DNA from: Kappaphycus alvarezii | Taxonomy: Eukaryota > Rhodophyta > Florideophyceae > Gigartinales > Solieriaceae | DNA length: 64,000 bases | Direction: 5' to 3' | NCBI GenBank assembly: GCA_002205965.3 | Contig: NADL03000655.1 | Span: 744,001 to 808,000 of the forward strand | Shown here: positions 1 to 10,304 of the stretch, piece after piece | Layout of the letters: each line of letters opens with the position of its first letter | Position numbering within the stretch: position 1 is the first letter of the stretch | Program-made: the position numbers and the translations under genes | The notes under the pieces: model-generated | Seen by the model: only the letters and a program-made list of their open reading frames with translations | What the model was told of the DNA's origin: nothing | The model's database searches: none

Positions 1-42
1 AGAGGACACCTGTACGTCGAATGGGATTTTAGTGAGATACTG

Positions 43-545
43 TTGACAAGGATTCAGCTGAAGCGACTCCACCTTCATTTCTTCCTTCTGTCGGCAAGGA
101 AATTATTTAATCTGATATCGAGGGCCCAGCCGGAGCAGGCAATGCCTGAGAATTGTAAATTAATTGAGGAGATAAGCGAGTCCTGCAAAACATGTCAGCG
201 CTTTGAGCCAACGCCTAGATCGTTCCAGGTTACTATACCAAGCGGCATAGTTTTCAATCAGGAGATTTCCTTGGAAATAATTTATCTCGATAATTTACCC
301 TTTTTACATGTAGTCGACACACAAACGCACTTTTTCGAACGAAATGTTCCTGCACAGACTGTCAATACCAGCAGTATGGAACGCCTTCCTTGAGTGCTGT
401 TCAACGATATACATAGGCAACCCTGATCGGATGCGCGTCGACCAGGGAAGTCACTTCGTATTCGATCATAGAAAGAACTAATGAAGGAATGCGTAATTAA
501 GCTCTCCTTGTCCGGCGTTGAGAGCCACAACTCCATTGGACAAGG
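43..545 (+). pseudogene. Copia integrase fragment
   Basis: A Cys pair (C-x2-C in SCKTCQRF) stands at the end of a zinc-binding-like region, followed by a core-like segment ending in LHVVDTQTHF. The frame then shifts near 374, where a second frame continues with VWNAFLECCSTIYIGNPDRM and VDQGSHF. This is the integrase core, which would place the element's DNA copy in the genome. The shift and a stop shortly afterwards make the copy non-functional. Downstream (545-1180) further stop-broken pol sequence can be followed, for example a piece reading VFGTMPRFP near 690-715. Confidence 0.65.
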
Positions 546-1179
546 GGAACGATATCATGGTTTTTGCGCCGAAATATAACAGATGATAAGATGTTCAGAG
601 CCATCAGTAGAGCCATAATTCGCCTTCAGGCTTATTATCAAAGCAATGAATGATGCAATGAGCCCCGACAGATTAGATGCGTCCCTTCTTGTCTTTGGTA
701 CTATGCCAAGATTCCCGCTATTAATAGCCAAATCCCAAACCAGGGTGAGCAAATGAGAGAACTACAGATGACTCGGGTGTAAATAGAAACGATAACGTCT
801 GAATTAGGAGTCCAGACCGCATTGAACTCCAAGATACCAAATCCTCCAAACATGAGTTAAAGAGGGACAAAAAGTACTCATGTATCGCGAGAACGCTAGA
901 CCATACAAGTAGACGGGGCCATACGAGATCTCTCATACTAAAGATATGCAATTATTCATAGATCGTAATAGATCAGAGGTTCAACACTCTAGGGCAAAGG
1001 TAAAGCCTTACTTTGAGTATGCATCGGGGGACTTGATTGGAACCCACGTTACCTGAGTACTCCATCCGAGGATCTCAGTTGCTACTCTCGATCCTTTAGA
1101 AAACCCAAAGATAAAGAGCTACAGGGGCTAATTAAGAAGTTAACTTGGAATAAAGTATTGAAAAAGGATGTACCCGCTG

Positions 1180-2010
1180 ATTCCAACATATTGACTGGAA
1201 GATTCGTGCTTTCTATGAAGAATATGTATCCGAGAAGGAATACCCGAAAGCTATTTTTGTTGTTCAGGGCTACAATGATAAACGAAAGAGTTTTCTTGTC
1301 CATAATGCCACAAATATGAGGCAAAGTTCAACGAGAAGTATAATAGACGTAGCAGCCTTATTTGGATTCGACATATGGTCGCAAGACTTCAAGCAAGCGT
1401 ACTTGCAGTCCAAGGGAAAATTTTGAGAATAGTTAGCTTGAAACTTCCTAAGGAGCTCAAGATATCAAACGGATATCTGCTTGAGCTGATTAAGCCCTTT
1501 TATGGACTTTCAGACTCCGGAGACTACTGTAACAGGACCATGAGTCTCCATTTAATGAAGGACCTAGTAATGAAGCCCACCAATGGTGCTCTTTCTGTGT
1601 TTACCAAAAATGAAAGCTCTAAACTGATAGGGATGATCGGAACTTATGTAGATGACTCATTTGCCTGCGTGAGTGATCAGTTCAAGATGCGGACTGAGAA
1701 AACACTTCACAAATTTATATCGAGAGAGAGGGAGTTTATGATACTATATTTGCGGGGGAGAGTCCCAAAACCAGATTTTGGCTCCGAGCTCAGTCAACAC
1801 CAGTATTCAAAGAGTCTCAAGATACTTCCACCTGATGGAAACTTCTCGTATTTAGTTCACAATGACACAAACTGGCTTGGCTTACGCACGAAGGCGGGAG
1901 ATATGTTGCGCTGTCAACATTGCCGCTCAAGTAACTGAGAGTAGGTTCTCTAAAGACGACATCAATCGCATCAACAAAATTGTCCGGCACTTGAAGAGGA
2001 TCCACGTATA
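1180..2010 (+). pseudogene. Copia reverse transcriptase fragment
   Basis: The open stretch 1350-1938 encodes FDIWSQDFKQAYLQS, then LIKPFYGLSDSGD and GTYVDDSF. These match the palm of the copia-class RT (RVT_2), including the YVDD catalytic pair. Upstream sequence (from about 1180) is broken by stops and belongs to the fingers region. The frame changes near 1860-1900. RT would have copied the element RNA into DNA, but this copy cannot be expressed as one protein. Confidence 0.75.
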
Positions 2011-2099
2011 CCTCTCAAATACTATAAATTTGACTCCGACACACTGAGGTTAAAAGTCCACGCGACTCTTTCTTTGCCAATAATAATCACAATACATCT

Positions 2100-2640
2100 C
2101 AACTAGGATACATTGTGCTCCTTACGGACGAATGTGACAGGTGTAATATACTGACGTACTCGAGTCACAAAAGCAGAAGAGTCACGCATTCTGTCCTAGG
2201 TGCGGAAATTTACGCCTTCGCGGACGCTTTTGATGCGGCTTACTTAATCAAGCACGATCTAGAGTTAATCCTGGGAACAAAGATACCCTTATCAATGTTC
2301 ACGGACTCCAAAAGCCTATTTGATGTGATCACAAAGTTCTCTTCAACCTGGAGAAACGATTGACGATAGGCGTAAGCGTTGTACGTCAAGCGTACCAGAG
2401 GAATGAGATATGTCATGTAGGCTTTGTGCGAACTTCGAACAATCCTGCTGATGGGTTTACGAAGATTAGAAAAGGCGGAGCTCTCATCAGAGTCCTTTTT
2501 AAAACAGATGTGATTTACCAGTTGAAAAATGGATCCTACGATCGGATTTATAAAAGAGGAAGAACATTAGCGAGAGAGAGGGAGTATAGAAAAAGTCCAC
2601 ACTTATTCATATTGCGCGCATCTTACACTATACTGTAGTC
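2100..2640 (+). pseudogene. Copia RNase H fragment
   Basis: Two frames (2115-2363 and 2360-2638) together cover a copia RNase H: a degenerate first active-site region near TDECDRC, the E of VLGAEIYAF, the D of MFTDSKSLFD, and the tail NNPADGFTKI typical of the end of copia pol. A frameshift at about 2360 separates the halves. This end marks the 3' limit of recognisable coding sequence in the element. Confidence 0.75.
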
Positions 2641-3500
2641 CTCGCCCCTGTACTCTTTTATGAGGGTGTAATTCTACTCTATCTGTACAGTAGATATTCC
2701 ACTAATACTTATATCTATTTCAAGTCCATCTAGGCCACAGAATCTATAGATATTTACCACAGTAGATATTGACTGGCCCATTTACTAAGAATGTAGAGGC
2801 AAAGTAATATTACCATCATCCCGAAATATCTCCCTGGACTAGTAAGATGGCACATACCGAACATTTTTTTTCGGAAAAGGTTCTAAGGCAGATCGGGGCA
2901 CGGTTTCATTGCTTATGAAACCGAATCTGGGATCTCGGACGCGGTAACCAAGATGTATATTGAAATGAAACACCGCATTCCTAGTCCGCAAGAATCTAAC
3001 CGTGTACTATCGGTTACGACAAGAAGATTCAGGACATACCGTGAGCACTCGGATAAAAAGGCATAACGGTCCGAGGGGAGTACGAAGTCAGAAGCTACAT
3101 TTTTTTAAGCTACATGTTTTGCGTGTGTGAAGAAGAGCCTTAGGTCGTACATTTACGCGCGAAGAGGCAGAGTCGGAGTCCATGTTGATTAATACTCATC
3201 AAAACAAGAAAGAACAGAAAAGCACTACAGCAAGAGGTTAAACGGAACTATCATGGATCAAATTCAGCAATCAAAGGCCTTATGGTGGCTCGGCCGCAAT
3301 ACTTATGGAACTAATCTCCTTGTGTAGATAGCGCAGCGGGAATGGCGACCCCGTATGAAATGAGCCAGTATCTGGGATGTACAACTTTCCGAAAACGGAA
3401 ATACCCGTAATAGCGCAACCGAGGAGATAACACCTAGCTGTGGATGTTAACGCCTACCTACGTGCAACCAGAACCCAATTCCTCACTTTGAAAATACGAG
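2641..3500. other. No recognisable gene
   Basis: Between the copia remnant and the gypsy remnant. It should hold the copia 3' LTR and perhaps the gypsy 3' LTR, but without a second copy of either in the window the LTR ends cannot be placed. No coding signal seen on either strand. Confidence 0.4.
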
Positions 3501-3525
3501 GCTCTGTCAAGGTTGAGTCACCCAT

Positions 3526-4110
3526 TCAACGCATCTGTTCATCTCGAAGCTGAGCTCGGAGGTTCAGTAAATCCAGGAGTTCCACCTTTCTGTGCTCATC
3601 GGAAGCGATTAATTTTAAAGCGACGGGGTCAGCGGGATCCATGCGCGAACTATTCCAAACATCAGTTGGAACAGCGAAGCTCCAGTGGAAAGGCAAAGAC
3701 GGCGGTATGTATGTAAAACACAGGGCAAACACTCCTCCACATCGATTATTGGCCGGCAACCATCCTTTTACGGCATTTTTATAGTCTTTACCATCCTTTC
3801 GGCTCCATCGTTAGATATGAGAGCATACGCGAGAACATTGGTCCAGATAATTCTATTTTTCTTCATGAATTCTGAAATGGCGGCAGCGGTGAAGAACCCA
3901 GCGTTTTCGAAGATAATAATCTTTGGGGGACCGAAATGTTGCATAACTTCGCTCTCTATGAACTTGGCGACGGTTGTGGCCGACAAGTCCGTGGTGGCAA
4001 CTGCAATCGACTATCTTGTCAAATGCTCGAAGTCGATGAGCAGATACCTCCTTCCTGCTTTGGATGTCGGTAAAGGTCTCGCGAAGTCAATCTAATTAGT
4101 CCTGAAGATA
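3526..4110 (-). pseudogene. Gypsy integrase (copy A), broken
   Basis: Residues such as IESEVMQHFGPPKIIIFENA and the later GAERMVKTIK correspond to the integrase core (second Asp region and the catalytic-Glu region). The equivalent plus-strand element reads EEEIISPFGPPKRIVSDNAT and ERMVGTIKHAL. In this copy the conserved SDNAT is IFENA, so the second catalytic Asp is lost. The frame shifts near 3760, and the region down to 3526 encodes the C-terminal part (SRMDPADPVALKL). Non-functional. Confidence 0.7.
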
Positions 4111-4460
4111 TTTTTCAATGGGATATTCAATTTAGTGCAATACGCCAGAAGAGAGCTCGTCTTCTGGCACCCTTCGCAACTTTTGACTTATTTCATCGTC
4201 CCGTATCTTCAAGCGCCGCAAATGACGGAGAAGTCGACGAGGAAAGGCTCAAAAGTTGAATTCTTGTCGGCAGTAACGGAATCCAATGCGGCGACCAGGT
4301 CTCCTTCATGTTGTTCAAAGGAAGGAGGGGATCCAGTAGTTATTGCACGCGAGAGGTAGTAAGCTGCTCCGTTGCCCGAGGCCGTCTTTTGCTCTACCTC
4401 GAAATCATACTCCGCAAGGAACTATATCCAGTTTGCAATCCTTCCACTAATATCGTTCTT

Positions 4461-4913
4461 CTATAAAGCGTACCGGAGCGTCTGATGGTCTGTCATCAGT
4501 TTGAACGGACCCGTGGATAACAGATACGCTCTAAATTTTCTAAAAGCGAAAATTACGGCGAGTATCTCCCTTTCACAGGCCGAATAGTCACGCTCCACTG
4601 CGTTCATCTTCCGGCTTGCGTACTGCACGCGATGAATCTTTCCATTCTCCTTCTTTCGAGCTTTAAATGCATCAATATCTACATTAGAATCGTCACTTTC
4701 CACGATGAAGGGGCACTCAAATTCCGGGAAAGCTGGCACTGGCGGAGGGGTAAGCCTCTCCTTTAGGGTTTCAAAGGCGACAGTCATCTCTTCATTACAT
4801 TCAAATTTCTTGTTTCCCGAAGTTGCTTTGTGAAGGGTACCAGATATTCCCGCAAAATACCCGATAAACCGACGATAGTACCCGCGAACGCCAAGAAAGC
4901 TACTCAACTCCAC
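4461..4913 (-). pseudogene. Gypsy RNase H domain (copy A)
   Basis: 150 codons open. The N-terminus (LSSFLGVRGYYRRFI) is the RT-RNase H connection, followed by FECPFIVESDDSN at the usual ETDAS active-site position, QYASRKMNAVERDYS, EREILAVIFAFRKFR and MTDHQTLRYAL. In the family these are the acidic residues that cut the RNA strand of the hybrid. The ESDD version deviates from the usual ETDAS. It follows RT of copy A after a frame change at 4905-4913. Confidence 0.75.
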
Positions 4914-5570
4914 GGACTTGGTAAGGATGGCGCGCTCTTAATGGTATCAATCTTTGCCTCGTCGACGCGGATTCCACGCTTTTCCACGAAGTGACCATGG
5001 AACTTTACGATCGCCACAGAAAACGCACACTTCGTAATCTTTTGCTTCATTCCTGCTTCCCAAACCGCCTTGGAAAAGACGGTTAGATGATCAATATGCT
5101 TCTGCATCAAGTTAGGGACGCTAAAAACATTATCTAAATACACTCGAGCGAATTGAATACCTTTCATGACGTAATCAATTATGCGTTGTAATGTAAAAGG
5201 CGCTTTCATTAGCACGAGTAGCATCACTTCTAATTTGAAAGTACCAAAACGGCTGACGAACGTGGTTATTTCCTTGCATTCCTCAGCCCTACGGATTTTC
5301 CGATATCCAAGGAACATATGGAGGGTAGTGAAGGTATAGCTGCCCTTTAGATCATCGAAGATCCCCTCTACCTTGGGTAGTAGCCAGCGATATGCCTTCA
5401 TTCTGCGTTTCAGAGTGCGATAATTCACGCAGAAAGGAGACCTGACATCCTTCTTCGTTACGATAATGACTAGAAACGACCACGCAGACGACTCAAGGGT
5501 GATTTTCCCAGCGTCTAAGATGCTGTCGATTTCCCGGCAGACAATTTCGTTGTGTCAAGGCGAAATTCGG
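4904..5570 (-). pseudogene. Gypsy reverse transcriptase (copy A), catalytic site altered
   Basis: The RT palm is recognisable: NYRTLKRRMKAYRW, LPKVEGIFDDLKGS, FVSRFGTFKLEVM, then YLDNVFSV where active enzymes have Y-x-D-D. The second catalytic Asp is Asn here. The first part of the fingers (SSAWSF...) lies in another frame around 5430-5570. The thumb continues to KITKCAFSVAIVKFHGHF. Loss of the YxDD pair plus frameshifts make this an inactive copy. Confidence 0.75.
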
Positions 5571-6031
5571 CGGGCCGTGTGGTAGATCGGGGTAGGGTCT
5601 TTCATTTCAAAGTAATGTTTCGTCGGGACGGCTGTAGGACTTAGCTCTGCTATATTCCAGGAAACGATCCCGGTGTCTTGAAGTAATCCATTTCTTTCTC
5701 CATGGGTTTCTTCCCTCGAGGAAGCGATTCGAACCCTCATAGCATCATACATTTTTTCTTTCTTTCTTCTTCGTCCGTAGTAGCTTCTTTACGGGTAGAA
5801 TCTCAGTCAGATCCGGAGGATTTTTCTTAGCGGATAGCCAAGACCAGTTCTTCTTCTGATTAGTCCGATGACTCCGGACCGACGTACAAATCAGACGTGA
5901 AATTTCACTGGGGTTCCTATCTCTTCGACCTCGACTAGTTTCTTCTCGTTCGACTTCGTGTCAGTGTCTAGCGGAAGCACCGCTTCTTCGGAATCCATGG
6001 CTAAGCGAAGGCTCTGCGCCCCTAAATCAAT
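5555..6031 (-). pseudogene. Gypsy protease C-terminus and PR-RT linker (copy A)
   Basis: Starting at about 6031 the minus strand reads IDLGAQSLRLAMDSEEA, an acidic linker with SSDxSEEELVLAIR, and then the pre-RT segment EMKDPTPIYHTARRISP (5555-5752 frame). Copy B has the matching parts (DFVAQSVRL; ELEDQNPVYHRALCLAP at about 6600). This shows that a second element begins here, directly after copy B breaks off in RT. Confidence 0.65.
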
Positions 6032-6755
6032 GTTAAGCACCTAGTGATCTTGAGCTTCAAGCCTTCCTTTCCGATAGTTTCGAAAATTATATTTAAGTGA
6101 TCAATTTGCTCCTCGACGGAATTAGAAAAGACGACAACATCGTCCAGATAGACGTGGGCAAAGTTAATGTCCCGTAAAACATAATCCATCATGTTCTGAA
6201 AAGTTGACAGCACATTCAGGAAACCAAAGGGCATAACCTCAAACTTGAACGTCCTATAGCGGCAAACAAAGGTAGACATCTCCTGACAAGCTTCGCTCAT
6301 GCGAACCTGCCAGTATCCTGCGAGCAGGTCGAGGATAGCGAATACCGAACTACCCTTTAGGTAATCGAATAATTCTTCTATCTTGTGCGGAGGCAAACGA
6401 TCAGCCTTCATCTTACGGTTCAAAGTGTGGTAGTCCACACAGAATCTGGGCTTTCCGTCCTTCTTAGAGGCGATCACTACAGGAAAGGACCATGCCGAAG
6501 ACGCTGGGGTAATAATTCCTGCTTCCAGCATATTATCAAATTCTTGTCGACCGTATCGTTGTGACGCGGAGCCAGGCAAAGAGCTCTGTGGTAAACTGGA
6601 TTTTGGTCCTCTAGCTCAAACTTTTGTTCCATTGGAACTGCGGCGGGACGGAGCTCGTCAATCTTCCAAGCGACTATTCTATTGCTCGTAGGGAATCGTT
6701 TATTCGCGCTTGGTCTTCTTCTCGAAGGTGCGTTACAGGAGCCCTCAGAGCGCAA
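6022..6755 (-). pseudogene. Gypsy reverse transcriptase (copy B), 3'-truncated
   Basis: Fingers and palm are well preserved: EAGIITPASSAWSFPVVIAS, PRFCVDYHTLNRKMKADR, ILDLLAGYWQVRMSE, FKFEVMPFGF and an intact YLDD at VYLDDVVVFS. The thumb runs to GLKLKITRC and then stops at the junction with copy A, so connection, RNase H and integrase are missing. The pre-RT region (6477-6755) lies in another frame. This is the only one of the three gypsy RTs in the window with an intact YxDD. Confidence 0.8.
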
Positions 6756-7362
6756 CGAACTTCGTCTTCTTCCTCATAGTTGGTGTCTTCTCCGCTAGAA
6801 TGCTTCTCATCACCTTGTTCCACCACTTATCCGCGGATGAACAAAACAAGTTCTTCTTCAGACGAGTCCGATGACTCCGGCCCAGCGTTCGAATCGGATG
6901 TGAAATCTTCGCTAGGAGTACCGATATCTTCGCCTTCGGCGAGCCTCTTATCAGTCGCTTTCGCGTCAGGTTCCAGCAGTAGCACGACTTCTCGGACCCG
7001 ATGTACAGGCGCACACTCTGTGCTACAAAGTCTAGGCTCGCGCGCATAGATGCGAGTGCAGAAATTCCAATGATAATGTCAAATGGAGACTTCTCGACAA
7101 CAGAGTAGTCCAGCTTGACCCCTTGTTCTCCGAAAGTGGAGATAGCATTCAGCAACGAGCCGCCACAAGATGAACTTTCTCTAGTAGCCACTGTTATCTT
7201 CCTTGGTGTAAAATTAGGTGATAGACATAAGCATTGAGAAAAGACGGCAGACATCACGTTGAGTATTGCCCCAGAGTCAATCAATGCCCAAATGTCAGTA
7301 CCACATACCTTGAGTTGTACGACGCGTAATAAAGCAAGACTCCAGGTCGGAGAAGACTGCAA
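6745..7362 (-). pseudogene. Gypsy aspartic protease (copy B)
   Basis: The D-S-G triad sits in WALIDSGAILNVMS, with the later IIIGISALASM block expected for the flap and C-terminal half. This retropepsin would cleave the gag-pol polyprotein as a dimer. The frame continues past the protease into an acidic, Ser-rich linker that is better read in a neighbouring frame (SSDSSEEELVLFIR). No stop interrupts the protease core, but the links to gag and RT are frameshifted. Confidence 0.75.
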
Positions 7363-7679
7363 CGCGGGGTACTGACTGCTTCTCGAGCAAACGGTGCATT
7401 ATCTTGGTAGCTCCATCTGCATCCCCACGAAGAAGCTGGCCAAACGTGAGACCGCAGTTGGCATTCACAAGTTCCGAGACGACGTCTTATTTGCCCACGT
7501 ACTCGTGGATAGGTGGATATTGCTTGAGTTCCTTTTCGCGCAGCTGATCTTTTTTTGGCTTCCTCTTGTGATTCGAGCTACGGAATTATTCTACTGGAGT
7601 GACTTGGGGAGTAACTCGTGCTTGCTGCGGGTTATTCACGAGACGAGATATCAGAATCCCCTCGTAGTTTCCTTGGGGA

Positions 7680-8020
7680 GGCTATTTCGGTAAAGCCTCG
7701 CGCTCGGATGTTCTTTTAGTTGCATTACCGACTTCTTGGATGGAAGATTCGGTGTCTGAATCGCTTTCACAGACTACTTTAACCTGGCCTGATTTTCCAT
7801 CTTCTTCCTTCTCGTTATTATCTCGAGCCCACGAAGACCTGTCCCTAGCGGCAAACCAACAAGTGGCTTCCGAATGACCATTATTTCCGAAATAAGAGCA
7901 ACACGTATTGCGGTGGGAGTAGTTCTCGCATTCCATGGAGTTATGACCTGGTTCGTTGCAATAAGAGAACGGACGAACTTTGTTGCCCCTCTGTTGTGCC
8001 AGCGATAGTCAGGCACTGAT
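7680..8020 (-). pseudogene. Gypsy nucleocapsid zinc-knuckle region (copy B)
   Basis: The minus strand encodes CSYFGNNGHSEATCWF. The full-length relative at 30.6 kb has C-T-I-C-GRRG-H-SEAT-C, a proper C-x2-C-x4-H-x4-C knuckle. Here the second Cys is Phe, so zinc binding is probably lost. A preceding segment with NEPGH...MEC (about 7980-7925) may be another degenerate knuckle in the neighbouring frame. Downstream is an acidic stretch (NNEKEEDGK). Confidence 0.65.
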
Positions 8021-8328
8021 ATTTCCCTTTTTACTTTTTAAAAACAATGTCAGTCGGGATAGATCCTCAGCTAGAGCGTCCCCTTTTTCTCAATGGTTCT
8101 GGAACGGTATTCTGGACGAACTAACAACTTGGTCGGTGGGACATCTGAAACTCGGCTTGAAGGGCCAATAAACGTGAGGCAATTCGAGTGAAAATCTCTT
8201 CGAGCCTGCTTAATGCTTAAGTAATCTTGAGGTCCACTGAAGGCTGCGAAATGCTGTAGTTCCTCTTATCGACAGGATACGGTGCGTAAAAGTCCAAATC
8301 TTGCAACGCTGTCGAATCCGGTTTTCTC

Positions 8329-8691
8329 CTAAATTCGATCCATCTCCTTCAGGGAGCCAGCAATGTCTTTAATGTCGAGTCCAACTTCTAAAGCTTGTCG
8401 GATAACATCTTGGGGATCTTCTTCGTTGACTAAATGCTCGAAGAATTTTTGCTTGACTGTGGAGTAGCGTTTTGCCTCATCTACAAGTTCGCCATTCGAC
8501 GCGAATGTCTCGTAGTAGAAATCGGAAGCCGGGCCGTCAAGATGCCCAGAGAGAGTAAGCGCTTTCTCCGGATCGGGTCTAGAGGCCATAACGACGTTTT
8601 CATAGAACAAGAATAATTTGCGGACATCGCTAGTGCCGTCGAATACTACCGCGCTGGCGCCGGGAGTTTCAGTCCTGCGCAAGAGTACCAT
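8329..8691 (-). pseudogene. Gypsy gag N-terminal part (copy B)
   Basis: 120 codons from an ATG at 8691. The segment VVFDGTSDVRKLFLFYENVV, then FYYETFASNGELVDEAKRYS and VKQKFFEH, is a gag-type capsid domain. The same pattern (RYYKAF...ALVEEAKDYS) occurs at about 29.99-30.06 kb in the complete element. The start fits: it is the first ATG downstream of a TATA-like box on this strand. The frame ends before the zinc-knuckle region, so gag is broken. Confidence 0.7.
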
Positions 8692-8742
8692 GTTGGTGTC
8701 GGTCGTTGTGTTGTCTGTTTACTCGCGCGCATCCGACGCTTC

Positions 8743-8757
8743 GCCTACATATATAGG
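8743..8757 (-). promoter_or_regulatory. TATA-like box upstream of gag copy B
   Basis: CCTATATATGTAGG on the minus strand, about 55 bases upstream of the gag ATG at 8691. It sits where the 5' LTR/leader of the element should be. Its role as the element's promoter is inferred from position only. Confidence 0.3.
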
Positions 8758-8764
8758 CAAGCGC

Positions 8765-9222
8765 CGAAAATGCATGTGGCCAAAAGGCGGCCGGTAGTTC
8801 CTAGCTAGAAAACAAATAAATTTCGGCACTGTAGTCTAAAAATACAAATATAACTCGTACAGTACAGTATTGTATTGTACTGTACTTTACTTAAAAATAA
8901 TTAAAACAATCCAGAATGCAACATTTGCCCCCATCAATGCCATTTGGTCCACGTGTGCAGCTTCAGCAATTGGTCGTAGCCCGCAACATGCAGATGCTTG
9001 CCTCCCGCTCGAAAGCTAGTCAATTTTAGTGGCCCTGTACAAGTAGTGAAGAAAATTAATGAGTAAACAATAAACAAACCGGTATATTACTGTACAGTAC
9101 AGTACATGTGTAGTCTGAATTCGCTCTACTGTACTATGTACAGCATCACCTTTACGAATACAGAGAGGACTCCCAACCTTTAAATTACTCCCAGTAAACC
9201 AAACCAATTTTCCCCCTTTAAC
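8765..9222. other. Non-coding stretch with repeated GTAC/CTGTAC motifs
   Basis: No gene seen. Runs such as CGTACAGTACAGTATTG (8856) and CTGTACAGTACAGTACATG (9091) are instances of a motif scattered across the window. Confidence 0.4.
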
Positions 9223-9269
9223 GATCAATACTCAGGAGACCGCTAGCGCCATACTGTACAGCGCTGGGC
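9223..9269 (+). repeat. 47-bp direct repeat, left copy (target-site duplication)
   Basis: From GATCAATACTCAGGAGACC to CAGCGCTGGGC. It is identical to 9666-9712 by eye. The two copies flank a 396-bp retroelement 3' end, as a target-site duplication would. Confidence 0.85.
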
Positions 9270-9665
9270 TGAACTAGCGGCCCGCGACAAGGTCACAACC
9301 CTGGAACGCAACATCGCCCGACGCCTCCCCGCTCCCTCAACTGGTCCATCTTCTGCGCCTTACACGCCGAACTTCACGTTTCGACCTCTGGCGTTTGATT
9401 CCCTAGGTGCACCTTCCCCTGGAACTATTGCATTTATCGAGGAGTTAGTTCCGCGGATCGCGTCCAAGTGTCACTCGACAGTTGGCGTTATCCGCCGCCG
9501 TATCTACCAGCGACTGAGTTGCACCCTCTGGTCATCCATCGCTGAAGCTATCCTGTCGCGAGCCGATGCGCATGGACGACGAAGTACACCCGGTTAGATC
9601 TTAACCGTATAGTTAGGACGTGCGCAGTCCCCAGTAGATACTGAACGCATTAAACTTCTTTCAAT
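9270..9665 (+). mobile_element. 5'-truncated non-LTR-type insertion
   Basis: An uninterrupted frame (9271-9597, 108 codons plus TAG) begins at the first base after the left repeat. It encodes the C-terminus of the recurring non-LTR superfamily: FRPLAFDSLGAPSP, EELVPRIASKCHST, IRRRIYQRLSCTLWSSIAEA. The same blocks occur at 11.9-12.1 kb (FQSLVFDSLG, EEFVPRVARKCHTS) and 36.7-36.9 kb (FVPLAFDILGA). A 68-bp 3' tail (9598-9665) ends at the right repeat with no poly(A). Truncation at the 5' end plus a long target duplication is what target-primed reverse transcription produces. The clean frame suggests a fairly recent event. Confidence 0.75.
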
Positions 9666-9712
9666 GATCAATACTCAGGAGACCGCTAGCGCCATACTGT
9701 ACAGCGCTGGGC
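9666..9712 (+). repeat. 47-bp direct repeat, right copy (target-site duplication)
   Basis: Identical by eye to 9223-9269; see that entry. The sequence after it (CTGGGACTACACAGC) continues the original locus. Confidence 0.85.
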
Positions 9713-9767
9713 CTGGGACTACACAGCAGGGGCCAAATCGGTGGATTGGTCAAGACGCCGCGATTAA

Positions 9768-10304
9768 TTAATCGGACGTAGCAACGTATTGGACAATCAG
9801 GCATACGAATGTAACGAGGAGCGAATGTTTCTCGGCGGCAACAGAGGTACCACGCTTGCTGGCGAGAAAGTGGGCGACTTGTTGCACGGCTTGATCAAAG
9901 CCGGGTCCAATGCAACCACAGACATCAGCAACCATGAGGTGAGGGTCCAGTCCGTAGTATTCGCATGAAGTATGGTAATGGTGGCGTTTCTCTGATTCTT
10001 TCTTGGAGATGTGGCCATGTGGAGGACAAGAACGAGACCCGGATGAGTGCGGACTGATGACAGAGACATAAAAAGCCTGCGGGCTGGCAACGAACTCGGA
10101 GTCATTAATAAACACATCTAGGCAGAGCTGGGTCGCGGAAGTAGCAGAAGGATAAATGCGGTCAATTCGAGCCTGTCGTTCCTCTCTGGTCAGTTGGGAG
10201 GCCGCAAGGAAGCCAGAAGAAGGATGAGGAGGATCTGGACTGTACTGTACTGTACTGGCCCTACTTTCAAATTTACCTCTCATAATCCACAGATATCGAG
10301 CCAC
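9768..10304 (-). pseudogene. Non-LTR superfamily C-terminal fragment
   Basis: An open stretch of 178 codons contains LCLDVFINDSEFVASPQAF, then VSVISPHSS and a downstream CEYYGLDPHLMVADVCGC. Other copies have the parallel blocks DMYISDSEFSASPHRFDVSV (19.2 kb) and the pattern IDxYGxLG (24.9 kb). It would be the post-finger (endonuclease-like) part of the protein. The finger and RHN box are absent, and no start is convincing because the copy is 5'-truncated. A neighbouring frame also lacks stops over 9797-10117, so the exact frame near the end is uncertain. Confidence 0.55.

Larger units (their letters stand above)
1..2640 (+). mobile_element. Degenerate Ty1/copia-type retroelement (pol region)
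   Basis: The plus strand reads integrase, reverse transcriptase and RNase H pieces in the copia order (IN before RT), in several frames with frameshifts and stops between them. The 5' part lies outside the window, and I found no LTR pair, PBS or polypurine tract. The RNase H block (SHKSRR, VLGAEIYAFADA, TDSKSLFDV) and the RT box YGLSDSGD are of a type I associate with copia elements of fungi and oomycetes rather than with the copia copy at 37.65-42.28 kb, which has YGLKQASR. The element is dead. The family call is firm; the host affinity is inference. Confidence 0.8.
3500..8760 (-). mobile_element. Composite Ty3/gypsy remnant (two copies fused)
   Basis: On the minus strand, from high to low coordinate: gag (8.7-7.7 kb), protease (7.36-6.75), RT copy B (6.6-6.03), then a second protease-C-terminus/linker, a second RT copy A (5.56-4.90), RNase H (4.91-4.46) and integrase (4.1-3.53). 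One gypsy element has a single RT, so this is two related elements joined. B stops inside RT just after the residues KITRC, and A starts inside protease at a segment (DLGAQSLRL) homologous to B's own DFVAQSVRL. All pieces carry frameshifts. The family resembles the full-length copy at 29.5-36.6 kb. LTRs were not located. Confidence 0.8.

Noticed and set aside
3526-4359. Plus-strand open frames across the gypsy remnant as genes
   Set aside because: They are antisense to recognisable integrase sequence on the minus strand and have no features of their own.
9223-9712. LTR pair for the 47-bp repeats
   Set aside because: Too short, without TG...CA, PBS or purine tract; the sequence between them is a 5'-truncated C-terminus, so a target duplication fits better.
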